A stretch of 64,000 nucleotides of DNA from Chryseobacterium aahli. Lineage in GTDB: Bacteria; Bacteroidota; Bacteroidia; Flavobacteriales; Weeksellaceae. Each line of letters starts with the position of its first letter. The stretch's first letter is position 1. The stretch covers positions 372,001 to 436,000 of the forward strand of contig NZ_JALDNB010000001.1 in assembly GCF_022699665.1 (NCBI RefSeq), given 5' to 3'. The translations under genes were made by a program, and so were the position numbers. Positions 25,830 to 34,573 of this stretch are shown here, one piece after another. The notes under the pieces were generated by a model. It was not told where the DNA came from, searched no databases, and worked only from the letters and a program-made list of their open reading frames with translations.

Positions 25830-27233
25830 ATGAGTCAATTCGATGTTACCGTAATAGGTTCTGGTCCTGGTGGTTATGTTGCCGCAATTCGTGCAGCACA
25901 ATTAGGTTTCAAAACAGCAATTATCGAAAAATATTCAACTTTAGGCGGAACTTGTCTTAACGTTGGATGTATTCCTTCAAAAGCGCTTCTAGACAGTTCT
26001 GAGCATTTCGAAAATGCAAAACACAATTTTGCAGGTCACGGAATCATTATCAATGAGCCTCAAGCTGATATCGCAAGAATGATTGAGCGTAAAAATGAGG
26101 TTATTAAGCAAAATACAGACGGAATCAGCTATTTGATGAACAAAAACAAAATCACTGTTTTTGAAGGTCTTGGAAGTTTCGAATCTGCTACTCAGGTTAA
26201 AGTAACAAAAAACGACGGTTCTACAGAAACGATCGATTCTAAATATACCATCATTGCAACAGGTTCTAAGCCAACTTCTTTACCTTTCATCAATTTAGAT
26301 AAAGAAAGAGTAATTACTTCTACAGAGGCTTTAAATCTTAAGGAAATCCCTAAGCATTTAGTCGTTATCGGTGGTGGAGTAATCGGTCTAGAATTAGGTT
26401 CTGTTTATTTAAGATTAGGAGCTCAGGTAACTGTAGTTGAATTTATGGACAAGATCATTCCTACAATGGATGGTGCTTTAAGTAAAGAATTAACTAAAGT
26501 TCTTAAGAAGCAAGGAATGAAGTTCATGCTTTCTACAGCGGTTTCTGCAGTTGAAAGAAATGGAGATACTGTAAAAATTACAGCTAAAGATAAAAAAGGA
26601 GAAGAAGTAACCGTTGAAGGAGATTACTGTTTAGTTTCTGTAGGTAGAAAACCTTACACAGACGGTCTTGGATTGGAGAAAGCTGGAGTTGAGCTTGACG
26701 AGAGAGGAAGAGTGAAAACTAACGATCACCTTCAGACAAATGTTGCAAACATCTATGCAATCGGAGACGTTATCAAAGGTGCGATGTTGGCTCACAAAGC
26801 TGAAGAAGAAGGAGTTTTCGTTGCTGAAACTTTAGCTGGACAAAAGCCTCATGTTAACTATAATCTAATTCCTGGTGTTGTTTACACTTGGCCTGAAGTT
26901 GCCGGAGTTGGTAAAACTGAAGAGCAACTGAAAGAAGAGGGAGTAGCTTATAAAGTTGGTTCTTTCCCAATGAGAGCATTAGGAAGAAGCCGTGCAAGTG
27001 GTGACGTTGATGGTTTGGTTAAAATCATTGCAGACGAAAAAACTGACGAAGTTTTAGGTATGCACATTGTTGGAGCAAGAGCTGCCGATTTGATTGCAGA
27101 AGGAGTTATCGCAATGGAATTCCGTGCAAGTGCAGAAGATATCGCAAGAAGTTCTCACGCGCACCCGACTTACGCAGAAGCTATTAAAGAAGCTGCTTTG
27201 GATGCGACGGGTAAAAGACCTATTCATATGTAA
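25830..27233 (+). CDS. lpdA: Dihydrolipoyl dehydrogenase
   Basis: A 467-aa flavoprotein, the E3 component of 2-oxoacid dehydrogenase complexes and possibly the glycine cleavage system. FAD-binding GSGPGG at residues 10-15, the redox disulfide Cys42/Cys47 in GGTCLNVGCIPSK, the NAD-binding GGGVIGLELGS and the C-terminal HAHPTYAEA with the catalytic His are visible. No E1 or E2 gene is adjacent. Codon use is more optimised (fewer rare AT-rich choices) than in neighbours, as expected for a highly expressed gene. Confidence 0.97.
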   Translation: MSQFDVTVIGSGPGGYVAAIRAAQLGFKTAIIEKYSTLGGTCLNVGCIPSKALLDSSEHFENAKHNFAGHGIIINEPQADIARMIERKNEVIKQNTDGISYLMNKNKITVFEGLGSFESATQVKVTKNDGSTETIDSKYTIIATGSKPTSLPFINLDKERVITSTEALNLKEIPKHLVVIGGGVIGLELGSVYLRLGAQVTVVEFMDKIIPTMDGALSKELTKVLKKQGMKFMLSTAVSAVERNGDTVKITAKDKKGEEVTVEGDYCLVSVGRKPYTDGLGLEKAGVELDERGRVKTNDHLQTNVANIYAIGDVIKGAMLAHKAEEEGVFVAETLAGQKPHVNYNLIPGVVYTWPEVAGVGKTEEQLKEEGVAYKVGSFPMRALGRSRASGDVDGLVKIIADEKTDEVLGMHIVGARAADLIAEGVIAMEFRASAEDIARSSHAHPTYAEAIKEAALDATGKRPIHM

Positions 27234-27257
27234 TTGAAAAATTTTCAAGATATATTT

Positions 27258-27294
27258 AAAGAGAAATCATATTTTTGGTTTCTCTTTTTTTTTG
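27258..27294 (+). terminator. Terminator of lpd
   Basis: AAAGAGAAA / TTTCTCTTT with a 12-nt loop and a long run of T, 25 nt after the lpd stop. Confidence 0.8.
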
Positions 27295-27328
27295 GCATAA
27301 AAATCGAGATTAAAAATAAAAATTGTTT

Positions 27329-28204
27329 ATGAAAAATATATTTATTGGTGTGATGCTTTTTTTTGGACTGCATTCATTTGCGCAGGAAGCCGGAAAAGCC
27401 GGTGAGCTTTTGAAAAATGAAGTTTCAAAAAATGAAATAAAATCCTCAAATACCAAAAGACAGGATTCTAGAGATAATAATTCATCTAATTCTACAGGAT
27501 TTAGAAATCCAAATAATCAGAATAATTCGAACAGAAAACCTATAAACCCCAATTATCAATGGAATCAAAACTACGGTTATGCCGAAGTTTTTGTAAGAAT
27601 TCCTGAACAGGGATATTTCAGTGTGGAACTGGCTGATCAGATGATTTCAAATAATTCTGGAAAATACAGATTCTTTGATCTTCCATCAGGAAGAATGCCA
27701 ATTTCTATCTATGATAATGGATATTTAATTTACAGAACAACTTTAAATGTGCGCAATAACAGCAGATTAGTTCTTGATTTTTTCACAAATGAAGGTTTGT
27801 ATCTCTTAGATTCTTATCCACTTCAAAATGGATATTATGGTTTCGAAAATTGGAATGACCTCTGGAATAATCCTTATGGCAACTCGGGAAATAATGGCAA
27901 TGTCAATAATCCAAATGTGATGGACAATCAGACTTTTCAGCAATTTATATCAGCTATGAAAAAAGATGCATGGTTTGATGATAAGAAAATTGCTTTCATC
28001 AATCAGCAAGGTCGCCATGCGATGTTTACCTCAGAGCAGATCAGTATTTTGGTTAAAGATTTAAGCTTCGATAAAAACAGAGTTATTTTAGCTAAATCAT
28101 TATTTTCAAAATGTGTTGACAAACAAAAATATTTTATTGTAGGCGATGCATTTGATTTTGAAAGCAACAGACGAGATTTGATGGATTTTATTTCTAAATA
28201 TTAA
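27329..28204 (+). CDS. DUF4476 domain-containing secreted protein
   Basis: A 291-aa exported protein (signal peptide to about residue 19, SFAQ). A low-complexity Asn/Ser-rich linker (about 35-75) leads to a beta-rich segment (VFVRIPEQGYFSVEL) and then a C-terminal DUF4476 domain (about 195-291) with the pattern FISAMKKDAWFDDKKIAF and VGDAFDFESNRRDLMDFI. Function is unknown; the family is common in Bacteroidota. The TTG two codons earlier was rejected in favour of ATG 27329. The next gene follows after 10 nt. Confidence 0.85.
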   Translation: MKNIFIGVMLFFGLHSFAQEAGKAGELLKNEVSKNEIKSSNTKRQDSRDNNSSNSTGFRNPNNQNNSNRKPINPNYQWNQNYGYAEVFVRIPEQGYFSVELADQMISNNSGKYRFFDLPSGRMPISIYDNGYLIYRTTLNVRNNSRLVLDFFTNEGLYLLDSYPLQNGYYGFENWNDLWNNPYGNSGNNGNVNNPNVMDNQTFQQFISAMKKDAWFDDKKIAFINQQGRHAMFTSEQISILVKDLSFDKNRVILAKSLFSKCVDKQKYFIVGDAFDFESNRRDLMDFISKY

Positions 28205-28214
28205 TTAAATTCTC

Positions 28215-28700
28215 GTGGGGAAATTAATTTCACTTTTAATTATAATTTTTTCTCAACTGTTTTCAGGTCAGAATATTGAATCTTCAAGAAAAACTGTTGA
28301 GAAAATAAATCAGACACAGGGATTTAAAATTAGGATAGTTCCCAATTCTTACTATTCTGATAAAAATATAGTGACAGACAATGGCATTGAATTAAAGGGA
28401 TATTATAAAAATAATAAACTTTTGAAAATGGAGTATTGGGTAGGATTGTCTGCATGGAAAATTATCACAGAATATTTCTTTTCAGATAATGGGGAATTGG
28501 TTTTTGTTCACTCAAAAAAATATCAGATTGTTGGTGAAAATGGGTATCTTAAAAAACCACAACTTCTTTCAGAACGGAGATATTACTATGAGGACGATAA
28601 GGTGATAAAAACGATTGGAGTAAATGATAATGATGAAAAAATAGATTTTCTACAAGAGTCTAAAAACTTGATGAATGATTTGAAACATTTCAATAATTAA
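28215..28700 (+). CDS. Hypothetical secreted protein (GTG start)
   Basis: A 161-aa protein with signal peptide (residues 1-18, ending LFSGQ) and no domain I recognise. The mature part has repeated beta-strand patterns with Tyr and Lys (GYYKNNKLLKMEYWVG, RRYYYEDDKVIKTIG), reminiscent of toxin-antidote/MORN-like strand repeats, but this is weak. The frame has no ATG before the signal peptide; GTG at 28215 gives a good signal sequence. Likely in one transcript with the DUF4476 gene 10 nt upstream. Confidence 0.7.
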   Translation: MGKLISLLIIIFSQLFSGQNIESSRKTVEKINQTQGFKIRIVPNSYYSDKNIVTDNGIELKGYYKNNKLLKMEYWVGLSAWKIITEYFFSDNGELVFVHSKKYQIVGENGYLKKPQLLSERRYYYEDDKVIKTIGVNDNDEKIDFLQESKNLMNDLKHFNN

Positions 28701-28790
28701 ATTTAAGTTTAATTGAGATAAAAAAACTCAAACCTAATAACTTTAAACCCTCCGACTCTAAAAACGCTCAAACTCTCAAACTAATTTCCG

Positions 28791-28798
28791 TACCTTTG
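28791..28798 (+). promoter_or_regulatory. Putative -7 box TACCTTTG
   Basis: TAnnTTTG match 18 nt before the ATG of the S1-like protein. An in-frame TTG inside this box is therefore not the start codon. Confidence 0.5.
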
Positions 28799-28816
28799 CC
28801 AACTAAATTATCATCA

Positions 28817-29641
28817 ATGCAAATCGGAAGAACTCAGACTTTAAAAATTTCAGAAAAAAATAATTCAGGATGGATGCTTGAATCCGAAACGGGCGAGACC
28901 GCTTTTATGTCTAAAGTTTTCATTCGTGACGAAAAAGAAATTGGTGATGAAATAGAAGTGTTCGTTTATCAGGACGATCATAAACTAAAAGCTACAACAG
29001 AAACTCCGTTAGCAGAAGTTGGAGAATTTGCGGTGATGATTTGTGTGCAAAGTCTTCCAAGCGGAGCTTTTATGGATTGGGGAATTATCAAAGACCTTTT
29101 CATTCCCTACAAACAACAAAAATCTAAAATTCTTGAAGGAAAAAGATATCTTGTGAATCTTTATATCGATGAAGAATTAGAATTGATTACAGGAACCACA
29201 AAGTTCAAAAGAAATCCGCAATACGAGAATGTGCCTTTCCAGAAAGGCGATAAAGTAGAACTCATCATGATGAACGAAAGTGAATTGGGTTGGAATGTGG
29301 TTATCAATAAAAAATACTTAGGATTGATTTATGCATCTGATGTTTACAAAAAAGTATATCCGCTTTCTGAAGAAGAAGGTTATATTAAAACAATCCGTGA
29401 AGACGGAAAGATAGATGTTTCTCTTCAACCGGAAGGTTTTGAAAACATTGATGAGTTTAGGCAAAAAATTCTAAACAAATTAGAGGAAAACTTTGGTTTA
29501 CTTCACTTATCAGACAAATCTTCTCCTGAAGAAATTAAAGATGAACTTCACATGAGTAAAAAGAACTTCAAGAAAGCACTTGGAGGTCTGTATAAAGATA
29601 AAATAGTTGAGATTTTGGATGATAAAATCAAGTTAGTATAA
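28817..29641 (+). CDS. CvfB-like S1 RNA-binding protein
   Basis: A 274-aa protein with the layout of the CvfB/YitL family: successive S1-like beta-barrels (about residues 1-65, 66-135 and 140-205; MQIGRTQTLKISEK and WGIIKDLFIPYK are typical) and a C-terminal winged helix (LHLSDKSSPEEIKDELHMSKKNF is split over it). Family members bind RNA and affect virulence factor expression in staphylococci; the role here is not known. It is followed by a perfect bidirectional terminator. Confidence 0.88.
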   Translation: MQIGRTQTLKISEKNNSGWMLESETGETAFMSKVFIRDEKEIGDEIEVFVYQDDHKLKATTETPLAEVGEFAVMICVQSLPSGAFMDWGIIKDLFIPYKQQKSKILEGKRYLVNLYIDEELELITGTTKFKRNPQYENVPFQKGDKVELIMMNESELGWNVVINKKYLGLIYASDVYKKVYPLSEEEGYIKTIREDGKIDVSLQPEGFENIDEFRQKILNKLEENFGLLHLSDKSSPEEIKDELHMSKKNFKKALGGLYKDKIVEILDDKIKLV

Positions 29642-29644
29642 AAT

Positions 29645-29672
29645 AAAAAGAGCAGAAATTTCTGCTCTTTTT
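29645..29672. terminator. Bidirectional terminator
   Basis: AAAGAGCAGAAA / TTTCTGCTCTTT with A and T tracts on both sides, between two convergent genes. Confidence 0.88.
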
Positions 29673-29680
29673 TTGTATGT

Positions 29681-32600
29681 TTAATTTCTATTTTTAATTA
29701 ATAACCAGCCGTTGTAAACTCTGCCATCTGAAACTTTTATGGTGTACCAGTAGTTTCCTGTAGCAAGTGGCGCCGAGTTGTACTTCCCATCCCATTCAAA
29801 AGGTTTTTTTGATATTGTTTGTTTAAAAACGATTAGACCTTTTCTATCATAAACCAAAATTTCAGTTCCGGAATAATTTTCTAATCCGGCAATTCGCCAT
29901 TTATCATTTGTACCATCACCATTCGGCGAAATCATATTCGGAATATTAAAAATAGAGAAGCTTTTCTCTCCGATGATACATCCCGATTTTGTTCTTACAT
30001 AAACTTTGTATTCTCCCAAACTCAGATTGCTAAATACATTAGAATTTTGCCAATTTTGGTTATCTAAAGAATACTCATAATTTCCAGGTAAAGACATCAT
30101 TACGGTAGCCGAATTATTTGTAATATTTACAGCAACAATTTCACCCAAAACTGAGTAACTCAGCTCGATATCGTCTGTGTTTTGACATCCAAAGCTATTG
30201 GTCACTTGCACCCAATAATTTCCGGGAGTTGATATAGTAATAGTTTGTGAAGTAGCACCAGTGCTCCAGAGATAAGATGCAAAACCACTTCCTGCATCAA
30301 GTGTTACGATTTTCCCTCGGCAAAAATCAAAATCTTCAGGAAGGATAACAATAGGTTTCGGATTTAAATTTAATTCTAACACAACATCTTTAAAGCATCC
30401 TTCTGCAGTCGAAACTCTTACATTAATAATCGTTGATCCGATATTTAAAGTATAGTTTGAGGGATTGGTTATCGGATTTCCTGATTGGTCGGTGTAGGTG
30501 AAAGTATAGTTGTTAGGATTTGCAATAATATTTGATTGATATGATGTCAAGTCTACCACCATTGTATTACCAGTAGAACTGTTGCACAAAGAAACTCTGT
30601 AATTGTTTGCCGGAACATTGTTTTGTGATAAAGTAACAGCAATACCAAGTTTCTCAGACTCACAATTGTTTAGTGTTTGGGAGACAAAATACGTTTGTCC
30701 GTGGACGAGTGGAGTGATTATAGGCAGAATATTTCCTGCAACATCATAATAAAGTAAAGCAGTTCCGTTGACTGTTAGATTTGCAAGGGTAGGATTTGCT
30801 GATGTACAAAAATCCTGCGTTAAAGCTGCTGTTGGTTTCGCAGTGTTGTTTACGATTACCTGAATGGAGATTTTCGCACTTTCACAACCACTAATAGTTT
30901 GAGATGCAAAATAAGTTTGTCCGTTTACCAAAGGAGTTGTTAAAGGTAATACATTATTTGCGGTATCATAACACTTTATATTCTGGCCTGTAATCTGAAT
31001 ATCTAATATTGTCGGTTGATTAGTGGCACAGAAAGTCTGAATAGTATTTGCTGTTGTTGGTAAAACAGTTGCTGAAATAATCACATTCTGATTTTGAGTA
31101 GCTGTATTTCCATTCCCATCACTATAAGTCCAATGAATTATATGTGTTCCTGGGGTTGAATATGAAAGCGGATCTGTTGTTGTAGCTGTGATCGTCCCTG
31201 TACAGTTGTCTGTTGCAGTCGGGAAAGTAGAAACTATAGTGTTGCAATCTCCGGTAATATCTGGAAGTTGAGCTGTGTTTGGAATTGGTGCTACATTATC
31301 TCCTACGATAACATTTACGGTGAAACTTCCGTCGCAAGCTCCACTTCCTGTGATTTGGCAAGTATATGTTCCCGCATTGGCTGCTGTAGCATTTGGAATT
31401 GTTGAATTTTGTAAATTGGAGGTAAATCCGTTTGGTCCAGTCCAAGCGTACGTTGTTCCGCCAGTTGCATTTAATTGAATGTTTGAATTGATACAAACGG
31501 GGGAGTTTGATGTTGCTGAAATCCCAACAGCACAATCGTAAAATTTCGCAAAATTATTATTTATCTGGGCTCCTCCTAAAATATATATATTATTTGCTCG
31601 AGTATAGATAGAATTGATTGTAAGATAGTAATAGGTACCCCAAATTTGATTCCCAGTTGTATTAAATTTAGTGAAAAAACCAGAATTGTATCCTCCATTA
31701 TTAGTAAGAAGGAAAGCATTTGCAGTGGCTATATTGGTGCTGTTTGATGTTCTTCCACCGAATAAAATATTATTATTGTCATCTATAGAAAGACAATATG
31801 AAACATCATCGTCAACGTTAATATTTGTTGTTGCGCCAAAATAGGTACCCCAGATTTGAGTTCCATTTGGATTAAATTTTGTGAGGTATATGTCGTTTCC
31901 TGTTTGGCCTATGTAAGAAGACTGATGTGTTCCGGGAGTTGTTATATTTTCTTGCGCAGAAGTGTTGCCTAATAAAATTATATTGCCATCTTGATCTACT
32001 TTCAAATCAGCAGCTCTAGTAAATCCTTCATTCATATTATGTAATATACCGTACCAATTACGTCCTCCATAATATGTTCCCCATTGAAACTGAAAATTAC
32101 TGTTTAATTTACCTAAATAAGTATTTCCTTCACCAATAATATTTTGTTGATGAGTTCCCGTTGTACCTTGTCCAGTAGTGTTATAATTTCTGTAAACATC
32201 TCCGGTTAAATATATATTACCTGAACTATCTCGAGCGATTTTTTTTATTCCTTCTTTTAAATTGAAGTATGAGCCGTAGAGCTGTTGACCATTTGCTGAA
32301 AACTTAGCTATGAATGATGTTCCATTTAAAATATTTGAATTAGTAGGTATTTCAGCGTTTGACGTAGCTATACCATTATTTCCTAAAGCTATGCCAGCTA
32401 AAATTAAATCTTCATTTGAATCTAATACAATAGAATGTACACTATCTCCATTATTTCCACCAAAATACGTTCCCCAAATTCTTACCCCATTATCATTAAA
32501 CTTCATTATAAAGCCATCAGTATTATCCATTGGGTAATATTGGTTCATGAAAGTAGAATTCGTCTTGTGAGCGCCTGGAGTTGTAATTGTATTAGTGCCA

Positions 32601-33712
32601 TTTGTAGAATCTCTTGCATGTCCGACTGCATATATATCATTATTTGAATTTATTGCAATATCTTTTAGCATGTTTGAACTGTCTCCATTATAGTCGGGAT
32701 GGTGATTGCCAATAAAAACGCCCCATATTTTGTTTCCTGAAGGATCAAACTTAGATATATAACCATAGTTTTGTGAATATGAATCCATAACAGTATATGT
32801 ATTTGTAGCCACATTATACTTTGCTATAGTTGTAAAGCTAGTATAAACGTCTTGATTTGTATTTGCAAAAACTCTGTAATGATTATTAGATTGATAAACC
32901 CAATTGGGTAAATTTTTTATCCAAAGAGGTGTTGGAACAGGATCTATAACCAAAACGTTATCGTAAGTGTCTTGACTTCCTATAAATCCAAACGTATTAT
33001 CTTCAATTTGTCTGAATTTTATCTGTGTTTCAATCTTTGATGTGTTCTGAATTAACCATGATTGAGGAATGTCTTCTTCCATGTCTCCAAAGCGAAGTTT
33101 CATTACTATTTTATTATCTCGAAGATGAGTTTCTATACCATTGAATTTTAATTTAATGTCAGAAATTTTTCCTCCAGGATGAACAATAAAATTATATTCA
33201 ATTGGCTTTATAGTATCTTGCGGTTTGAAAAATACAAGATCAATATTATTGTAAATATTTTTATATTTAACTTTTTGAAAACGGTGAACATTTAGAATTC
33301 CCTTAGGTTTATCAGGAATATTATAAAAATTTTCATAGTCTGGAGATTTTTCTTCACCCTCAATTTCAGAATTACTGTTAGAATTAATTAATTCTATGTC
33401 AATCCTATGAAATTTATATTTAAATTTCTTTTCCGGATTATTGTCAACTAACTTAGATTTTTCACTTTTATTTTTTTGTGTTATTTCTTCAATTTCATAA
33501 ACGTCATACGAAAATCCATTTTTTTTAAGCTGAACATTCAAACCATTTGATAAAAATAAATACTTCACATCAGAATTTTCCTTTCCATTCTGATCTACAA
33601 TCTGTCCTTTATTTTCATAAAAGTGATATTCATTATTCTTTTGGAATTTCGTTTGTCCAAACACAAAAAGACAACAGAAAACTGTTAAAAGAAACAAAAC
33701 TTTTTTCATCAT
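29681..33712 (-). CDS. Large surface protein with SBBP repeats, Ig-like domains and gliding-motility-type C-terminus
   Basis: A 1343-aa exported protein. Order seen: signal peptide (MMKKVLFLLTVFCCLFVFGQ), an N-terminal domain with the YHFYENKGQI signature (DUF7948-type), a long run of SBBP-type beta-propeller repeats (each with GTYFGG/WGTYFGA and LDSNEDLILAG-like strands, about residues 300-720), an Ig/PKD-like segment, a HYR-like domain (DNVAPIPN..., about 800-880), two tandem about 65-residue repeats with C...NGQTYF and C-E-S-x-K, and a gliding-motility-associated C-terminal domain starting NMISPNGDGTNDKW. The last part is a type IX secretion sorting signal, so the protein is probably exposed or released. 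The ORF could start at 33802, but the signal peptide sets the start at 33712 or 33709. Confidence 0.88.
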   Translation of the reverse strand: MMKKVLFLLTVFCCLFVFGQTKFQKNNEYHFYENKGQIVDQNGKENSDVKYLFLSNGLNVQLKKNGFSYDVYEIEEITQKNKSEKSKLVDNNPEKKFKYKFHRIDIELINSNSNSEIEGEEKSPDYENFYNIPDKPKGILNVHRFQKVKYKNIYNNIDLVFFKPQDTIKPIEYNFIVHPGGKISDIKLKFNGIETHLRDNKIVMKLRFGDMEEDIPQSWLIQNTSKIETQIKFRQIEDNTFGFIGSQDTYDNVLVIDPVPTPLWIKNLPNWVYQSNNHYRVFANTNQDVYTSFTTIAKYNVATNTYTVMDSYSQNYGYISKFDPSGNKIWGVFIGNHHPDYNGDSSNMLKDIAINSNNDIYAVGHARDSTNGTNTITTPGAHKTNSTFMNQYYPMDNTDGFIMKFNDNGVRIWGTYFGGNNGDSVHSIVLDSNEDLILAGIALGNNGIATSNAEIPTNSNILNGTSFIAKFSANGQQLYGSYFNLKEGIKKIARDSSGNIYLTGDVYRNYNTTGQGTTGTHQQNIIGEGNTYLGKLNSNFQFQWGTYYGGRNWYGILHNMNEGFTRAADLKVDQDGNIILLGNTSAQENITTPGTHQSSYIGQTGNDIYLTKFNPNGTQIWGTYFGATTNINVDDDVSYCLSIDDNNNILFGGRTSNSTNIATANAFLLTNNGGYNSGFFTKFNTTGNQIWGTYYYLTINSIYTRANNIYILGGAQINNNFAKFYDCAVGISATSNSPVCINSNIQLNATGGTTYAWTGPNGFTSNLQNSTIPNATAANAGTYTCQITGSGACDGSFTVNVIVGDNVAPIPNTAQLPDITGDCNTIVSTFPTATDNCTGTITATTTDPLSYSTPGTHIIHWTYSDGNGNTATQNQNVIISATVLPTTANTIQTFCATNQPTILDIQITGQNIKCYDTANNVLPLTTPLVNGQTYFASQTISGCESAKISIQVIVNNTAKPTAALTQDFCTSANPTLANLTVNGTALLYYDVAGNILPIITPLVHGQTYFVSQTLNNCESEKLGIAVTLSQNNVPANNYRVSLCNSSTGNTMVVDLTSYQSNIIANPNNYTFTYTDQSGNPITNPSNYTLNIGSTIINVRVSTAEGCFKDVVLELNLNPKPIVILPEDFDFCRGKIVTLDAGSGFASYLWSTGATSQTITISTPGNYWVQVTNSFGCQNTDDIELSYSVLGEIVAVNITNNSATVMMSLPGNYEYSLDNQNWQNSNVFSNLSLGEYKVYVRTKSGCIIGEKSFSIFNIPNMISPNGDGTNDKWRIAGLENYSGTEILVYDRKGLIVFKQTISKKPFEWDGKYNSAPLATGNYWYTIKVSDGRVYNGWLLIKNRN

Positions 33713-33725
33713 TATTAATTTTCCG

Positions 33726-33733
33726 CAAATATA
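33726..33733 (-). promoter_or_regulatory. Putative -7 box TATATTTG of the surface protein gene
   Basis: Minus-strand TATATTTG lies 13 nt upstream of the ATG at 33712; no -33 TTG at 19 nt. Confidence 0.45.
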
Positions 33734-33817
33734 AACAAACAAAGATGTGATACGAATTAATAAATCATTAATACGTGACTGGATAGGTAAAATATGATGC
33801 AAATCATATTAATTATT

Positions 33818-33842
33818 TTGTTTAACAATTTTGTCAAAACAA
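33818..33842. promoter_or_regulatory. Putative TetR operator 1
   Basis: A 25-bp element with arms TTGTTT-N13-AAACAA. It overlaps the -33 TTG of the tetR promoter. A second copy with 22 of 25 identical bases starts exactly 50 bp downstream. Confidence 0.65.
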
Positions 33843-33860
33843 TTGTTTGATATATATTTG
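33831..33860 (+). promoter_or_regulatory. Promoter of the tetR-RND operon
   Basis: TTG at 33831-33833, 19 nt, TATATTTG at 33853-33860. The ATG is 20 nt after the -7 box. Confidence 0.8.
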
Positions 33861-33867
33861 CACAAAA

Positions 33868-33892
33868 TTGTTTAACAAAAATGTCAAAACAA
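33868..33892. promoter_or_regulatory. Putative TetR operator 2
   Basis: Second 25-bp copy (TTGTTT-N13-AAACAA). It covers the expected transcription start and the tetR start codon at 33881, so bound repressor would block initiation. Confidence 0.65.
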
Positions 33893-34474
33893 GAAAAGAA
33901 AGATCAAACTCAGGAATTAATCAAAGAGACTGCGAAGAATTTATTCTTTGTGCAGGGGAAATTTAACGCAACTACACAGGAAATTGCAGACGAGGCGGGT
34001 GTCAACAGAACATTGATCAACTACTACTTCAGATCACGAGATAATCTGATTCAAATTATTTTTGATGAAGCTCATCGAGTCGAAAAAGAGAAATCTGAGA
34101 TTATAATGAATTCTGACCTTCCATTCAAGGAAAAAATAGCCAAGTTCATCGATGGAAGTTTATCTACAAGTCTTCAGTATCCGTATTTAGAAACTTATAT
34201 CGTTTCGCAAATCAATAAAGGAAGTTGTCACAAAAGAGACGTGGAAGAAGAGGAATTGAAAAAATTGTACGAAGACATAGAAAAAGAAATGCAATTGGGA
34301 AATATTGTGAAAATGGCTCCGGTTCAGTTTCTTCTCAATATGATTTCGCTTTTAGTGTTTCCTAGTGCGGTGCGTCCTCTGTTTTTAGAGAATTTAATGA
34401 TTACGGATAAAGAGTTTGACCAGATCATCTCAGAAAGAAAAGACATTATCCTTAACATGCTTTTTAAAAATTAA
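33881..34474 (+). CDS. TetR/AcrR family transcriptional repressor
   Basis: A 197-aa regulator. The N-terminal helix-turn-helix is clear (about residues 10-60: LIKETAKNLFFVQGKFNATT, ADEAGVNRTLINYYFRSRDN). The C-terminal helical ligand domain is divergent as usual. It heads a cluster with TolC, membrane-fusion and RND pump genes in the same direction, so it is very probably the local repressor of the pump, released by a pump substrate. Two matching 25-bp elements flank its promoter, suggesting autoregulation. Confidence 0.93.
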   Translation: MSKQEKKDQTQELIKETAKNLFFVQGKFNATTQEIADEAGVNRTLINYYFRSRDNLIQIIFDEAHRVEKEKSEIIMNSDLPFKEKIAKFIDGSLSTSLQYPYLETYIVSQINKGSCHKRDVEEEELKKLYEDIEKEMQLGNIVKMAPVQFLLNMISLLVFPSAVRPLFLENLMITDKEFDQIISERKDIILNMLFKN

Positions 34475-34573
34475 TTAAAAATTGTTAAAGTAATTATAAA
34501 ATTGAATCGTCCTTTAGAAATAAATGACTGCAAGAAATCAAAATTATTAAAAAAATAAACGAAGTAATAAATT

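Noticed and set aside
28796..28816. TTG start for the CvfB-like gene
   Set aside because: The TTG is part of a TACCTTTG -7 box and the family-like protein begins at ATG 28817.
33784..33880. CRP/FNR-type site between the surface protein and tetR genes
   Set aside because: The repeats in this region are explained better by the two 25-bp TetR-like elements and no TGTGA-N6-TCACA pattern is present.
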